Position numbers and translations under genes: made by a program. Below, piece by piece: positions 26,643 through 34,828 of a DNA stretch of 64,000 nucleotides; position 1 is the first letter of the stretch; every line of letters starts with the position of its first letter. Origin of the DNA: an uncultured Bacteroidales bacterium (GTDB lineage Bacteria; Bacteroidota; Bacteroidia; Bacteroidales; Muribaculaceae); contig UQMZ01000015.1 of NCBI GenBank assembly GCA_900542185.1, positions 10,678 to 74,677 of the forward strand, given 5' to 3'. The notes under the pieces are model-generated. The model saw nothing but the letters and a program-made list of their open reading frames with translations, searched no databases and was not told where the DNA came from.

Positions 26643-26692
26643 TATTTCTCGGTAAATGACTTTTAAGATATTATAAAGGTTATTAAGATTAT

Positions 26693-26724
26693 TTTTGCGG
26701 TATCGGGAATTATTCGTAAATTTG
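26693..26724 (+). promoter_or_regulatory. Promoter of leader copy A
   Basis: TTTTG (26693-26697), 19 bp, TAAATTTG (26717-26724). An excellent consensus match. The first downstream ATG of a supported gene is at 27078, so the transcript starts with a leader of nearly 350 nt. Confidence 0.82.
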
Positions 26725-26730
26725 CAGACG

Positions 26731-27077
26731 TGCGGAAAGGATCCGCATTGAGGTTGTCTAAAATAATTCTTATGTAAGATATTTTAGGTAAGTTGTTTTA
26801 GACAGCTTCATACATAGAAGCGTTTCATGCTTTGTCCTTTAACGGAAATCGCCAATTTTCAAACAGAGAAGGACCGGGCAGTCAAAGACGCTCGTGCTTG
26901 TCGTATATCCACTCCCCGACAAGGGGTATCGATATTCGATTAGGCGTGGGAGTGGACTGTTTATTTCTCTGTAAGGCGTTTGGCGATGCCTCCGTTAAGA
27001 TAAACACGAACATCGTTCCACGTCTTCTTTTTTTACCCTAACGTCTCATCAGGAACGGATGCGACAACCTAAACATA
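26731..27077 (+). promoter_or_regulatory. Structured 5' leader, copy A
   Basis: The leader starts with hairpin gcgga-aagga-tccgc. A block from 26819 (agcgtttcatgc ... cctttaacggaaatcgcc) is nearly identical to copy C at 29835. Visible helices include acagagaa with ttctctgt, cagtc with gactg, and ccactccc with gggagtgg; the last competes with a local cccc/gggg hairpin. A T-run ends near 27034, then a hairpin (gtc-t-catc with gatg-c-gac, 27043-27066) lies 11 bases before the ATG at 27078. No coding frame in it is convincing. It could be a cis-regulatory RNA or a mobile-element remnant. Confidence 0.6.
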
Positions 27078-27560
27078 ATGTCAAGACAACGCCATCTTCT
27101 AACTGCAATTCTGGCAGTTATCCTAACTGTTCTCGTATCGGGATGTAAAAACGACAGTAGCGAGGAACCATCTCAGACAACCCTTACGGTAAGCAAACTG
27201 CAAGGCACAACGTGGCACTACTATAAGAAAGTAGTCCATCTTTCATACGATTCTGAAATTATCGAGCATAATGAGTATTTAACATTTAAGGCCGATAGAT
27301 ACAATAATCAATCATACCAATTACAGATTAAAGGATTCCCATCAACTACCTTATTTTGGTTCGTCAGGCCGAACGCGCTTAGCGGAGAAGAAGAACTATG
27401 GACTTCAGATTCAGCCGATGGCACGAAGTTGCCTACGAAAATATGCTGTATATCACATAAAATATTGAAGTTGACTGAGACGGAGCTTGTACTTAGTGGT
27501 TACGAGCATGAGGTATACCTCCGAAAAGTCCCATATAATGAATTTTCCGAATCCGATTGA
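27078..27560 (+). CDS. Small lipoprotein, lipocalin-like
   Basis: The 160-residue product has a lipoprotein signal (MSRQRHLLTAILAVILTVLVSGC, Cys 23). The mature part shows alternating beta strands (TTWHYYKKVVHLSYD, EYLTFKADRY, LKLTETELVLSGYEHEVYLRK) like the small lipocalin-like lipoproteins common in Bacteroidales. No catalytic motif is visible. It sits behind leader copy A and is AT-richer than the core genes. Function unknown. Confidence 0.7.
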   Translation: MSRQRHLLTAILAVILTVLVSGCKNDSSEEPSQTTLTVSKLQGTTWHYYKKVVHLSYDSEIIEHNEYLTFKADRYNNQSYQLQIKGFPSTTLFWFVRPNALSGEEELWTSDSADGTKLPTKICCISHKILKLTETELVLSGYEHEVYLRKVPYNEFSESD

Positions 27561-27651
27561 TATAGTATTGAGAATCGGACACGAAAACACATTTCCCAAC
27601 GCCAAAGAGGTGTATATGCACAAATAGCAAAGACATAAAACAACAATAACT

Positions 27652-28587
27652 ATGAAGAAAACAATCAAATTAGTTGGACTCGCGTTAATCGCGATGTCCG
27701 TGATGCCTATCGCATCCTGCGGTGGCGACGACAAGGACGTCACTCCTCCTGGACAGGACGATATCGAAAAAGAGACAGGCATGCGCCTGACCCGTGTAGG
27801 CAGTGACAGATATTCCTATGACAGCGAAGGTCGCTGCATAGCGATAAGGACTTCGGATTATAGTTTCACCATAGATTGGGATAAAGGTGAAATTTTCACC
27901 AGAGATTCCGATGATCCTGATGGTTCTACAATTAATTTTAAGACCAATGGGAAAGGGTACATAACTGAAATGTCAAGTTCGTGGGACTATGTGGATTCCG
28001 AAGGTGCATACAAAGGGAATGAAAAATTTATCTTGACGTACGATAAATCGGGACATCTGGTCAAATCCGTCTGCCATTCCGAGAGTTCTGGCTTTGAGAA
28101 TGGTCAGGAATTCGAGTTTGAGGGAGAAATGATACACAATCTGACATGGGAAGGCGGCAATCTTGTTCACGTCAATAGTCTGGGAAACGAAACCGAAAAC
28201 GGCGAACGCGAAGTTGACGACTACAGTTACGAAATTTCATACAACACCAATCAAGAGAACGTGTACAAGCAATGGACCGAAGGGATGTTGCTCAATGCTC
28301 TTGACGGTCTTATCTATATTGAACTGGGACATATAGGTGCTTACGGCGTAGGACCCGTCAACTTCCCCGTTAACATAGAGGCCGAGGAGGGAAATAGTAA
28401 AGACAACCACTCCATCAAGATTTACACGAACAGTGATGGCTTGATCAGCAAGGAAGTTCTGGATGGCCAGACACTGAATTATGTGTATGACCAGATAGGA
28501 ATACGCGGCGAAATATTTGATCAGATCCTCCCGGCTAAAAACAAGAAGAAACACTTCTTCCCGCGCCGTCACCGTGTGAAGAAGTAA
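27652..28587 (+). CDS. Lipoprotein with DUF4595-like repeats
   Basis: The 311-residue protein has a lipoprotein signal (ending VMPIASC, Cys 23) followed by GGDDKDVTPPG. The body consists of short RHS-like strands (RYSYDSEGRCIAI, LTYDKSGHLVKSVC, SYEISYNTNQENVYKQW), resembling the DUF4595 group of Bacteroidetes lipoproteins. Its C-terminus, KKHFFPRRHRVKK, is very basic. The DNA coding for that tail recurs out of frame 1 kb downstream (29631-29663), so the end of this gene may derive from a repeated flank. Function unknown. Confidence 0.7.
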   Translation: MKKTIKLVGLALIAMSVMPIASCGGDDKDVTPPGQDDIEKETGMRLTRVGSDRYSYDSEGRCIAIRTSDYSFTIDWDKGEIFTRDSDDPDGSTINFKTNGKGYITEMSSSWDYVDSEGAYKGNEKFILTYDKSGHLVKSVCHSESSGFENGQEFEFEGEMIHNLTWEGGNLVHVNSLGNETENGEREVDDYSYEISYNTNQENVYKQWTEGMLLNALDGLIYIELGHIGAYGVGPVNFPVNIEAEEGNSKDNHSIKIYTNSDGLISKEVLDGQTLNYVYDQIGIRGEIFDQILPAKNKKKHFFPRRHRVKK

Positions 28588-28595
28588 TAATTCCA

Positions 28596-28732
28596 GGCGT
28601 GCGGAAAGGATCCGCATTATTACATAAAAGCGTTTCATGCTATCCCATTAAGATAAGCACGAACATCATTCTACGCTTTTCTTTTTAATACAAATGCCAA
28701 CGAGGGAATGACCGAGGCACCGCAACTCTATT
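28596..28732 (+). promoter_or_regulatory. Structured 5' leader, copy B (internally deleted)
   Basis: It begins with the same gtgcggaaaggatccgcatt hairpin as copy A and includes agcgtttcatgct. It then jumps directly to gataagcacgaacat and a T-run (ending about 28686), so roughly 150 bases of the middle found in copies A and C are missing. A shorter hairpin tgcc/ggca with a gggaatgac loop precedes the ATG at 28733. No separate promoter box is seen, so it is probably transcribed from upstream. Confidence 0.55.
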
Positions 28733-29599
28733 ATGTATAAATATCTATTTATGCTGCTTTCGGTTGTATTGCTCGCATCATGCGGCAGTAATGAACCGGA
28801 ATCCGAAACGACAGATAATGATCGACCTGAGAATTACGAGCAGTATCAAAACTGGTATAGCACCTTGACAAATACAAGTTGGAAACTCAAATCAAGCGTA
28901 TATTATTCCAGTGATGGCAGAGAAAGAGACAACATGGTACCCATTCATTCTTATGAGAAATCTGACTATGATAAATATCTGCCGACTGTGATTACATTGA
29001 CATCCACCTTTGAAAAAGGTTCTTACGTGCTGTACGCATCAACAATTCCGGGCCCAGGCTTCTGGTGGATTAACGAAGATGGAGAACTTGTAATTCTTAG
29101 CAGCTATCATAACGGTAATCCGGGCAATATGTCTGCCGAGGATATGGGGTTGATGTCAAGGTTCTTTCCGTCTTACGGAAAAATAATTGATTGTACCCCT
29201 GCTGAGTTGGTGTTGGAAAATATTCATGAAACCGGCGGCCGAGATAGATATGTTTTCTCTCGCGTGTATGGTTATGCTCCCGATGACGGCGGAGGAAATG
29301 GCGGTGACAGCAATTACGAGCGCCCGGATATCGGTCTGGAGGATTACTCGTGCGCCACTACTTCCATAACATTAAAATACCGTATCTACAATCAAGCGGA
29401 AGCGCAGGTGACATCCGCCACAGGCTACTATGGCAAAACTTCTCCTTCCAGATCTGTGTCGGCAACTGTGGCCGGAAGCCTAATCACTATCCGAATTTCA
29501 TCGTTAAGCAAGGGCACAACGTATTATGTGAAATGTACCGCCAAAGGGAAAGGTGGGAGCACGACATCCGAAACTACCAGACTTTCTACTCTATATTAG
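28733..29599 (+). CDS. Lipoprotein with a C-terminal FN3/Ig-like domain
   Basis: The 288-residue product has a short lipoprotein signal (MYKYLFMLLSVVLLASC, Cys 17), then a variable N-terminal region (about 30-180), a glycine-rich linker (DDGGGNGGDSN, about 186-196) and a beta-sandwich-like domain: SCATTSITLKYRI, then SLSKGTTYYVKCTAKGKGGS, with the YYVKCTA strand pattern of fibronectin type III repeats. It is probably a surface-exposed binding protein. It follows leader copy B; a terminator lies at 29676-29708. Confidence 0.7.
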   Translation: MYKYLFMLLSVVLLASCGSNEPESETTDNDRPENYEQYQNWYSTLTNTSWKLKSSVYYSSDGRERDNMVPIHSYEKSDYDKYLPTVITLTSTFEKGSYVLYASTIPGPGFWWINEDGELVILSSYHNGNPGNMSAEDMGLMSRFFPSYGKIIDCTPAELVLENIHETGGRDRYVFSRVYGYAPDDGGGNGGDSNYERPDIGLEDYSCATTSITLKYRIYNQAEAQVTSATGYYGKTSPSRSVSATVAGSLITIRISSLSKGTTYYVKCTAKGKGGSTTSETTRLSTLY

Positions 29600-29675
29600 T
29601 ATTGTTTAATATTGCACGATGCATCAGTCTGCGCCGTCATCTGGCGAGAAAGTAATAATTCCATTACATCAACAC

Positions 29676-29708
29676 AAAAGTCGAATCCCTACCAGGGTTC
29701 GACTTTTT
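29676..29708 (+). terminator. Intrinsic terminator after the FN3-like lipoprotein
   Basis: aaaagtcgaatccct pairs with agggttcgactttt with a mismatch, a very short loop and a following T-run (gactttttat). A classic shape about 80 bases after the stop at 29599. Confidence 0.8.
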
Positions 29709-29750
29709 ATATGGGCTTCTTGATAGCAGGTGCAAAATAAATGTGAATAT

Positions 29751-29782
29751 TTTTGAATAATAGAAAAAAAGAATTAATTTTG
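29751..29782 (+). promoter_or_regulatory. Promoter of leader copy C and the LysM cluster
   Basis: TTTTG (29751-29755), 19 bp, TAATTTTG (29775-29782). A strong consensus match. Transcription would start near 29789, leaving a leader of about 300 nt before the ATG at 30097. Confidence 0.82.
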
Positions 29783-29788
29783 TAGCGC

Positions 29789-30096
29789 TTATCGAAGGCG
29801 ACGCTTTCGGTATGCGTACATATTTTTATAAAGTAGCGTTTCAAGCTTTATCCTTTAACGGAAATCGCCAATTTTCAAACAGAGAGGGATCAAAGCAGTC
29901 AATAACGCTCCGCTTATCGTATACTCGCTCCACGGCAAGGGGAGTGACATGCGGCGATGCGTGGGAGTGGACTGTCTGTTTTTCTGTCGGTATTTGGCTA
30001 TACCCCAATAAGATAAATCAGAACACCATTCCGCGCTATTTTTTTGTTGGTTAATAAATGTCATCTTGGGAATGGCGATGACATTTTTACAGACTA
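29789..30096 (+). promoter_or_regulatory. Structured 5' leader, copy C, with terminator-like hairpin at the start codon
   Basis: Shares agcgtttcaagct ... cctttaacggaaatcgcc and the following bases with copy A. The helix acagagag with tttttctgt keeps pairing through wobbles where copy A has perfect pairs, and gcagtc/gactgt is retained. After a T-run (about 30039-30045) comes a perfect 9-bp hairpin, aatgtcatc (30057-30065) with gatgacatt (30077-30085), followed by T's. It ends about 10 bases before the ATG at 30097, where it could stop transcription or block ribosomes. Confidence 0.62.
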
Positions 30097-30828
30097 ATGA
30101 CATTTGCCATTATTAAGAGATTTGTTTTAGGTGCCGCACTGGCACTCGTCGGTCTTACGTCTTTTGAATCTGATGCACAGGATTTTGTTATTCTTGCCAA
30201 TGGTGAGGAAATTGAGTGTAAACTTAACTCAGTCAGCGACGAGAGTATCCAGATTGCTATTTCAAGACGCTCGGGGCTGAAGAAACACACCATGACCGAG
30301 ACCTACCCTTTGAACGAAGTGTATATGATAAAGGGGGGCAAACGAGGCACGACATTCATAGTGGACGGCAAACGTATCATCAAGCCGTCGTCAGACATCC
30401 CGAAGGATGCCAATATCATTTATCTGCTGGAAGGCGGCGAGATTCCGGCCTGGAATATAACATTGGGTGCCAATGGGGTCGTATCGTATAAGAAGGAGAA
30501 AAAGACATTCGAGGACCAGCATCTGCTGGCCAGTCAGATATTCATGATCAAATATGCCGACGATTCCAAGGACATATTCAACAGTCCTTTGGCAGTGGCA
30601 CAGAAGCAAGAGGAAGCCGAATCAAAGCCTGAACCGGAACCGAAACCGGAACTGAAAGTCGTGTTCCATACAGTTAAGAAAGGGGAAACGCTCGCCAACA
30701 TCGCCGAACGGTATGATGTCACGGTCGACGATATCAAGGAATGGAATGAACTCGGAGGCGCACTCAGCGACCAATACCGGCCCAAGGCCAACACGCAGTT
30801 GATGATTCAGGCCAAGATGGCGAAATAA
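30097..30828 (+). CDS. Exported LysM-domain protein
   Basis: The 243-residue protein has a signal peptide (MTFAIIKRFVLGAALALVGLTSFESDAQ). A beta-rich N-terminal domain (about 28-165) follows, then an acidic Pro-Glu linker (KPEPEPKPEL, about 177-186), then one LysM peptidoglycan-binding domain (FHTVKKGETLANIAERYDV ... NTQLMIQAKM, about 190-240). It is likely a periplasmic protein anchored to the cell wall. It is the first gene of a four-gene cluster in which three products carry LysM. Confidence 0.8.
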   Translation: MTFAIIKRFVLGAALALVGLTSFESDAQDFVILANGEEIECKLNSVSDESIQIAISRRSGLKKHTMTETYPLNEVYMIKGGKRGTTFIVDGKRIIKPSSDIPKDANIIYLLEGGEIPAWNITLGANGVVSYKKEKKTFEDQHLLASQIFMIKYADDSKDIFNSPLAVAQKQEEAESKPEPEPKPELKVVFHTVKKGETLANIAERYDVTVDDIKEWNELGGALSDQYRPKANTQLMIQAKMAK

Positions 30829-30868
30829 AGGATTTTTGACCAATTCTTATTGATACACAGGAATAACA

Positions 30869-31750
30869 ATGAATACGATGCGCGTCAAGATATATATACT
30901 GGCAGGCATAGCATGTATGCTGATGCTGCCGGCGGGATGTGTACATTCCGGTTCGGAGATAGCCAAAATCGTGGAGGAACGCGACTCACTCAAGGTGGCT
31001 GCCGACAAACAGGCCAGAAGGCTTGAGAATCTGGATACTCTGATAAAAACCATAAACCTTGGACTTGACACTATAGCGCAAGGCGAGGCCGGAATATTTG
31101 TAACAGGCGTGACCGAAGGCCCCAATGTAAAGGAGGCGATTTTCGCCAACATAAACCGTCTGACGCAAGTCATAGAGCGTCAGAAACAGGAACTGGACAA
31201 GTACGAGAAGAATCTGATGGCCCAGAGTGACGACGGCTCGGAGAGGGACGAGGGCTTGATTGCCCTGGTGAACAACTATAAACGTCAGTTGGCCGAGAAA
31301 GACCGTCAGATTGCGGCCCTTAAACAGGAATTGTCGCAAAAGAATGCCGATATTTCCCAACTTAACAACCGTCTGGGCCTGCAGACCAAGACAATAGCGG
31401 AACTGGACCGTCGTAATTCCGCGCAGATGGAGGCCCTAAAGCGTCAGGACCAGATGCTGAACTATTGCTATATGACGATAGGGACGAAAAAGGAACTTGA
31501 AAACAAGGGCGTTATCCGCAAAGGCAAGGTAGTGGCACAGTCATCGCTGGACCGAACTAAATTTTCAAGGGTGGATATCAGAAAATTCACGGAGATTCAG
31601 TTCAATGCCAAAAGACCGAGAATCCTGACTGCAATGCCTGAGACCTCGTACGACCTCACTACGGACGGCAACGGAAGCTACACACTGAAAATCAAGAACC
31701 CGAATGCCTTCTGGAAGATGTCGAACTACCTTATTATCCAGACCCAATGA
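30869..31750 (+). CDS. Coiled-coil lipoprotein
   Basis: The 293-residue protein has a lipoprotein signal (MLMLPAGC, Cys 24; an ATG three codons in may be the real start). A long coiled coil follows (about 30-60 and 105-200: VERQKQELDKYEKNL and KRQLAEKDRQIAALKQEL). A compact C-terminal domain (about 205-293) contains YCYMTIGTKKELENKGVI and ends NAFWKMSNYLIIQTQ. It probably spans the periplasm as a spacer. The stop overlaps the next start (ATGA), so it is coupled to the LysM-TPR-zinc protein. Confidence 0.78.
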   Translation: MNTMRVKIYILAGIACMLMLPAGCVHSGSEIAKIVEERDSLKVAADKQARRLENLDTLIKTINLGLDTIAQGEAGIFVTGVTEGPNVKEAIFANINRLTQVIERQKQELDKYEKNLMAQSDDGSERDEGLIALVNNYKRQLAEKDRQIAALKQELSQKNADISQLNNRLGLQTKTIAELDRRNSAQMEALKRQDQMLNYCYMTIGTKKELENKGVIRKGKVVAQSSLDRTKFSRVDIRKFTEIQFNAKRPRILTAMPETSYDLTTDGNGSYTLKIKNPNAFWKMSNYLIIQTQ

Positions 31751-33075
31751 AATTCAAAGTATTTTCCTTTACGGATACCCTTGTGAAATGTAAGGTGATC
31801 CTGGGCGTTTTGGCCGGGATTCTGGCTTGCGGGCAGGTAGGAGCGCAGGATTCCATTTCGGGGGATGAAGTGGTGTGGCGTGTAGCCGAGGAAATCCAAT
31901 ATAAGGAGGAGGCGGTCAGGAATGTGGAGAAAGCCGGAGGGAAGTTGATAACCCATACCGTGGACCGTGGAGAATCGTTGGAGTCGATAGCAAAAACGTA
32001 CGATGTACCGGTCGATTTTTTGAAATTGCTGAATCCGGAAGCCAAAGAATGTTATGCCGGCATGGCACTTAACATACCTCAACTTCCCAAGTCCAATCCC
32101 GAGGCCGACCGGAAAACAGCCGACAACAACGATGAGGCGCAAAAGCAGGTCCGTGGCCAACTCGCCATGAAATATGACAATGCCGCCCGTAGATTCCGAG
32201 CCGGGGAGTATGGCAAAGCGGTGAAGATATACAATAGTATAATTAAGGACGATGCGTCGGCAGTGGCTTATTTCAACCGGGGATTGGCACAATTCAATCG
32301 TGGGAAATGGCGTCAGGCAGCCGAAGACTTTGACGCTGCCCGTCTGAATCGTGAGGCCACAAGCGAAATGAAGTCCAAATGCACGGAATTGGCCGGCGTA
32401 GCGCGCAAGAACCATGAGGCATGGGTGAAGAAGCGTAATAATATCATTGCCGGAGTAATAGGAGGCGTGTTGGTGGCTGGAGCCACAACATACGCGGCCG
32501 TGGAGATGTCGAAGTCAAATCGGAATTCCAATTCGTTGTACACTCCGTCGTATGGTCGCCCGTCTGTCGGAGCTTCGGGAAGTATGGGTACAGGTACTGT
32601 GGCCAATCAGATTATGGCCAAGACCATTCGGGATGTGTCAGTCCAGAATATGAATTACAATGCCACATATAATATGCTGATGAATCAGACCATGCAGCAG
32701 GTGCAGATGGAGAAACAGACGTTCATCAGTAACTTCAAGGCGAGTAATCCTTATGCCTCGGATTTTGATGCCGAGCAGGCATATACTAATTATCTGAGTG
32801 CGAAATACGGCGGATATAGCGGCGGCTCGTATGAATCGGGAGACAGCGGCTCCAATCCCACGACCCTTGATGAATATAAGAAAAGGAAACAGGGCACACT
32901 TAACACGGTGGCCGGTGAACTATGTCTGTCGTGTCACGGTTACAAGAAATGTTCTGCCTGCGGAGGTACTAAAGTTGTGCATAAAGGGGGAATGACATAC
33001 ACATGTACATTGTGTAACGATGCCGGAGACTGCCCCGTATGTCATGGCACGGGACTGGCTTCGTGGAATAGATAA
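31747..33075 (+). CDS. LysM-TPR-transmembrane protein with DnaJ-like zinc-finger tail
   Basis: This 442-residue protein joins parts rarely seen together. There is an N-terminal hydrophobic segment (about 18-34), a LysM domain (ITHTVDRGESLESIAKTYDV, about 67-112), TPR-like helices (about 135-215), a transmembrane segment (IIAGVIGGVLVAGATTYAA, about 234-252), a Gln/Met/Ser-rich stretch, and at the C-terminus four CxxC knuckles (C393/396, C402/405, C420/423, C429/432) with the GY/GG/GTG spacing of the DnaJ cysteine-rich domain. A role in envelope assembly or protein folding is possible but unproven. Confidence 0.78.
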   Translation: MKFKVFSFTDTLVKCKVILGVLAGILACGQVGAQDSISGDEVVWRVAEEIQYKEEAVRNVEKAGGKLITHTVDRGESLESIAKTYDVPVDFLKLLNPEAKECYAGMALNIPQLPKSNPEADRKTADNNDEAQKQVRGQLAMKYDNAARRFRAGEYGKAVKIYNSIIKDDASAVAYFNRGLAQFNRGKWRQAAEDFDAARLNREATSEMKSKCTELAGVARKNHEAWVKKRNNIIAGVIGGVLVAGATTYAAVEMSKSNRNSNSLYTPSYGRPSVGASGSMGTGTVANQIMAKTIRDVSVQNMNYNATYNMLMNQTMQQVQMEKQTFISNFKASNPYASDFDAEQAYTNYLSAKYGGYSGGSYESGDSGSNPTTLDEYKKRKQGTLNTVAGELCLSCHGYKKCSACGGTKVVHKGGMTYTCTLCNDAGDCPVCHGTGLASWNR

Positions 33076-33103
33076 AGTATACATATTAACTAAAACAATA
33101 ACA

Positions 33104-33937
33104 ATGAACAAGAGATTTTTGATCACATCTTTAGTGTCTGTGGCTCTGGTGTTTGCTGGCTATGCTGAAGAAAAGACACATGTGGTGGAGCGGGGCGAGA
33201 CGCTGACGACTATCGCCAAGACGTATGGCGTCACCGAGCAGGCTCTGATCAAAGCCAATCCCGATGCAGCAAGCTTCTGCTATGTGGGAATGGTACTGAC
33301 AATCCCTGAAAGTGCGAATGCCGAGGCCCGGTCTTCAGAAAGTGGGGGCGGCAACGTCCGGCCGGACAGTGACCCGGAAAAAGTTGTCGTATATGACACC
33401 GCAAAATCTGATCCTGACGCGGGTAACACGGCTTCAAGACAGGACGCGGGAACTGAAGTTGCCGACGAAAAGAGTGCTGAAAGCTTCAGCGGGATGTCGT
33501 TTACGTATGATGCAGGCTATGATTCCTTTAAATACGGGTTCTATGGCATAAAGTATCGCTTATTCGGGGATAAGGGATTAGGTGTGACGTTGGGCTGGAA
33601 TATGAATTATGGACTGGGCGGAGGTGACGGAGAGGGCCAGGCATTTCATTTTGGACCTATTTATGGATATCCATTGACTAAGTTTTTCATGATTAATTTT
33701 GAAGTTGCTGGAGATCTCTCTTTATTATCAGTGAAGAATGTCAAAGACATGATAATAGGAGGAGGAGTCTCGGGAGGCCCGGGAGTGACCTTTAAATTAG
33801 GGAATGTCCTGTTAGGAGTTGATTTCCTGTTTGGCTGGAATCATACACCCTCTTTTAAGATTGAAGGCATAGGCGACACCAAGGCCGGGGATTCCTTTAC
33901 AAAAGGTATCAGATTCAATCTTGGTGTTCATTTCTAA
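33104..33937 (+). CDS. LysM-domain outer-membrane-type beta-barrel protein
   Basis: The ATG at 33104 gives a proper signal peptide (MNKRFLITSLVSVALVFAGYA); the frame is open further upstream but without one. One LysM domain (THVVERGETLTTIAKTYGV ... VGMVLTIPE, about 25-68) is followed by an acidic linker (to about 130). A glycine-rich, strand-alternating domain (FTYDAGYDSFKYGFYGIKY ... FTKGIRFNLGVHF) ends in a terminal Phe, the hallmark of an outer-membrane barrel. The protein may therefore tether the outer membrane to peptidoglycan. Confidence 0.78.
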   Translation: MNKRFLITSLVSVALVFAGYAEEKTHVVERGETLTTIAKTYGVTEQALIKANPDAASFCYVGMVLTIPESANAEARSSESGGGNVRPDSDPEKVVVYDTAKSDPDAGNTASRQDAGTEVADEKSAESFSGMSFTYDAGYDSFKYGFYGIKYRLFGDKGLGVTLGWNMNYGLGGGDGEGQAFHFGPIYGYPLTKFFMINFEVAGDLSLLSVKNVKDMIIGGGVSGGPGVTFKLGNVLLGVDFLFGWNHTPSFKIEGIGDTKAGDSFTKGIRFNLGVHF

Positions 33938-34007
33938 GTAACCCCGGTTCAGCGGCTACACCCTGCCACGGACTCCGCCGCTGAGCCTGTTTTATACAAA
34001 GATTTTT

Positions 34008-34670
34008 ATGAAGTATTCATGGAAATATAATGGAGTTATAATTGCCATTTGTTTAGTATTCACAGCGTTCGCTGTCGTGTCGTGCGGACGTGATGAACCG
34101 GACAATTCTCGGGAGAATGAAGAATGGAATGAGAATGGGAATACACCATCGTCATCTGATGATACGGAACAATTAAAAGCAGAAATCCGTCGAAGTATAC
34201 CAAATCATGTGAAGGTAGAAGCTTCGTACGGAGAGTATTTATGGAAATTTCATATAGAATCAACTCTGCACAAGGCGTTCCCGAATTTGCAATTGGAATT
34301 TGGCATCGGCCATGGTGATGTGGATGGCAATGAAAGTGTGTCCATTGAGAAAGATGCTTATGACTTCAAGGATGCCATGAAAGGCGGTACAAGAATAATG
34401 GATTTTGTGAACCCATTCTGGTACTATTATGTAGTGGGAATACCGGAAACTGATTATGATATATGGGCGAAAGCGGTGATGTATTACGATTCTTACCTTG
34501 CTCTGAAGGCCAAACCCACGCTGACAGAGGAAGAACAGGATCTGATGAGGAAACTGAAAAAATATTTAGGCGAATATGAGGAACCAACCTTCTACTCTTA
34601 TACGCCTTCAGTATATGTATTGGTAGATGACAAATTTTTTATCAAGATAGCAACATACCGGAGGAAATGA
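34008..34670 (+). CDS. Lipoprotein of unknown function
   Basis: The 220-residue product has a lipoprotein signal (ending FAVVSC, Cys 26) and an acidic, low-complexity start (RDEPDNSRENEEWNENGN). The rest mixes helical and beta-like stretches (LKAEIRRSIPNHVKVEASYG, GEYEEPTFYSYTPSVYVLVDD). I do not recognise the family. The gene is AT-rich and is the last of the accessory region; the sequence up to the convergent ABC-F gene holds only a hairpin. Confidence 0.65.
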   Translation: MKYSWKYNGVIIAICLVFTAFAVVSCGRDEPDNSRENEEWNENGNTPSSSDDTEQLKAEIRRSIPNHVKVEASYGEYLWKFHIESTLHKAFPNLQLEFGIGHGDVDGNESVSIEKDAYDFKDAMKGGTRIMDFVNPFWYYYVVGIPETDYDIWAKAVMYYDSYLALKAKPTLTEEEQDLMRKLKKYLGEYEEPTFYSYTPSVYVLVDDKFFIKIATYRRK

Positions 34671-34735
34671 GTGAAATTCCTCGTCATTGTTGCTGTCATT
34701 TCGTAGAAGCTTTAAGGAACGATGCCTTAGAGACT

Positions 34736-34776
34736 ATCTCTGACACTGTGACAAAATAACAGTGCCAAAGAGAGAT
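34736..34776. terminator. Nested hairpin between convergent genes
   Basis: atctct (34736-34741) pairs with agagat (34771-34776), and inside it cactgt (34744-34749) pairs with acagtg (34759-34764). It lies between the lipoprotein stop and the ABC-F stop, where a bidirectional terminator would be expected. There is no strong T-run on either side. Confidence 0.45.
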
Positions 34777-34828
34777 TAAGATATTATAGGAAAGAGATCT
34801 TGCTTGTTCCGGCAATGTGCTGAAAAGA

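Noticed and set aside
29350..29655. A 101-residue open frame overlapping the FN3-like lipoprotein
   Set aside because: It is a shifted reading of a better-supported gene with a lipoprotein signal. Only its last residues (RRHLARK) are of interest, as part of a repeated gene-end segment.
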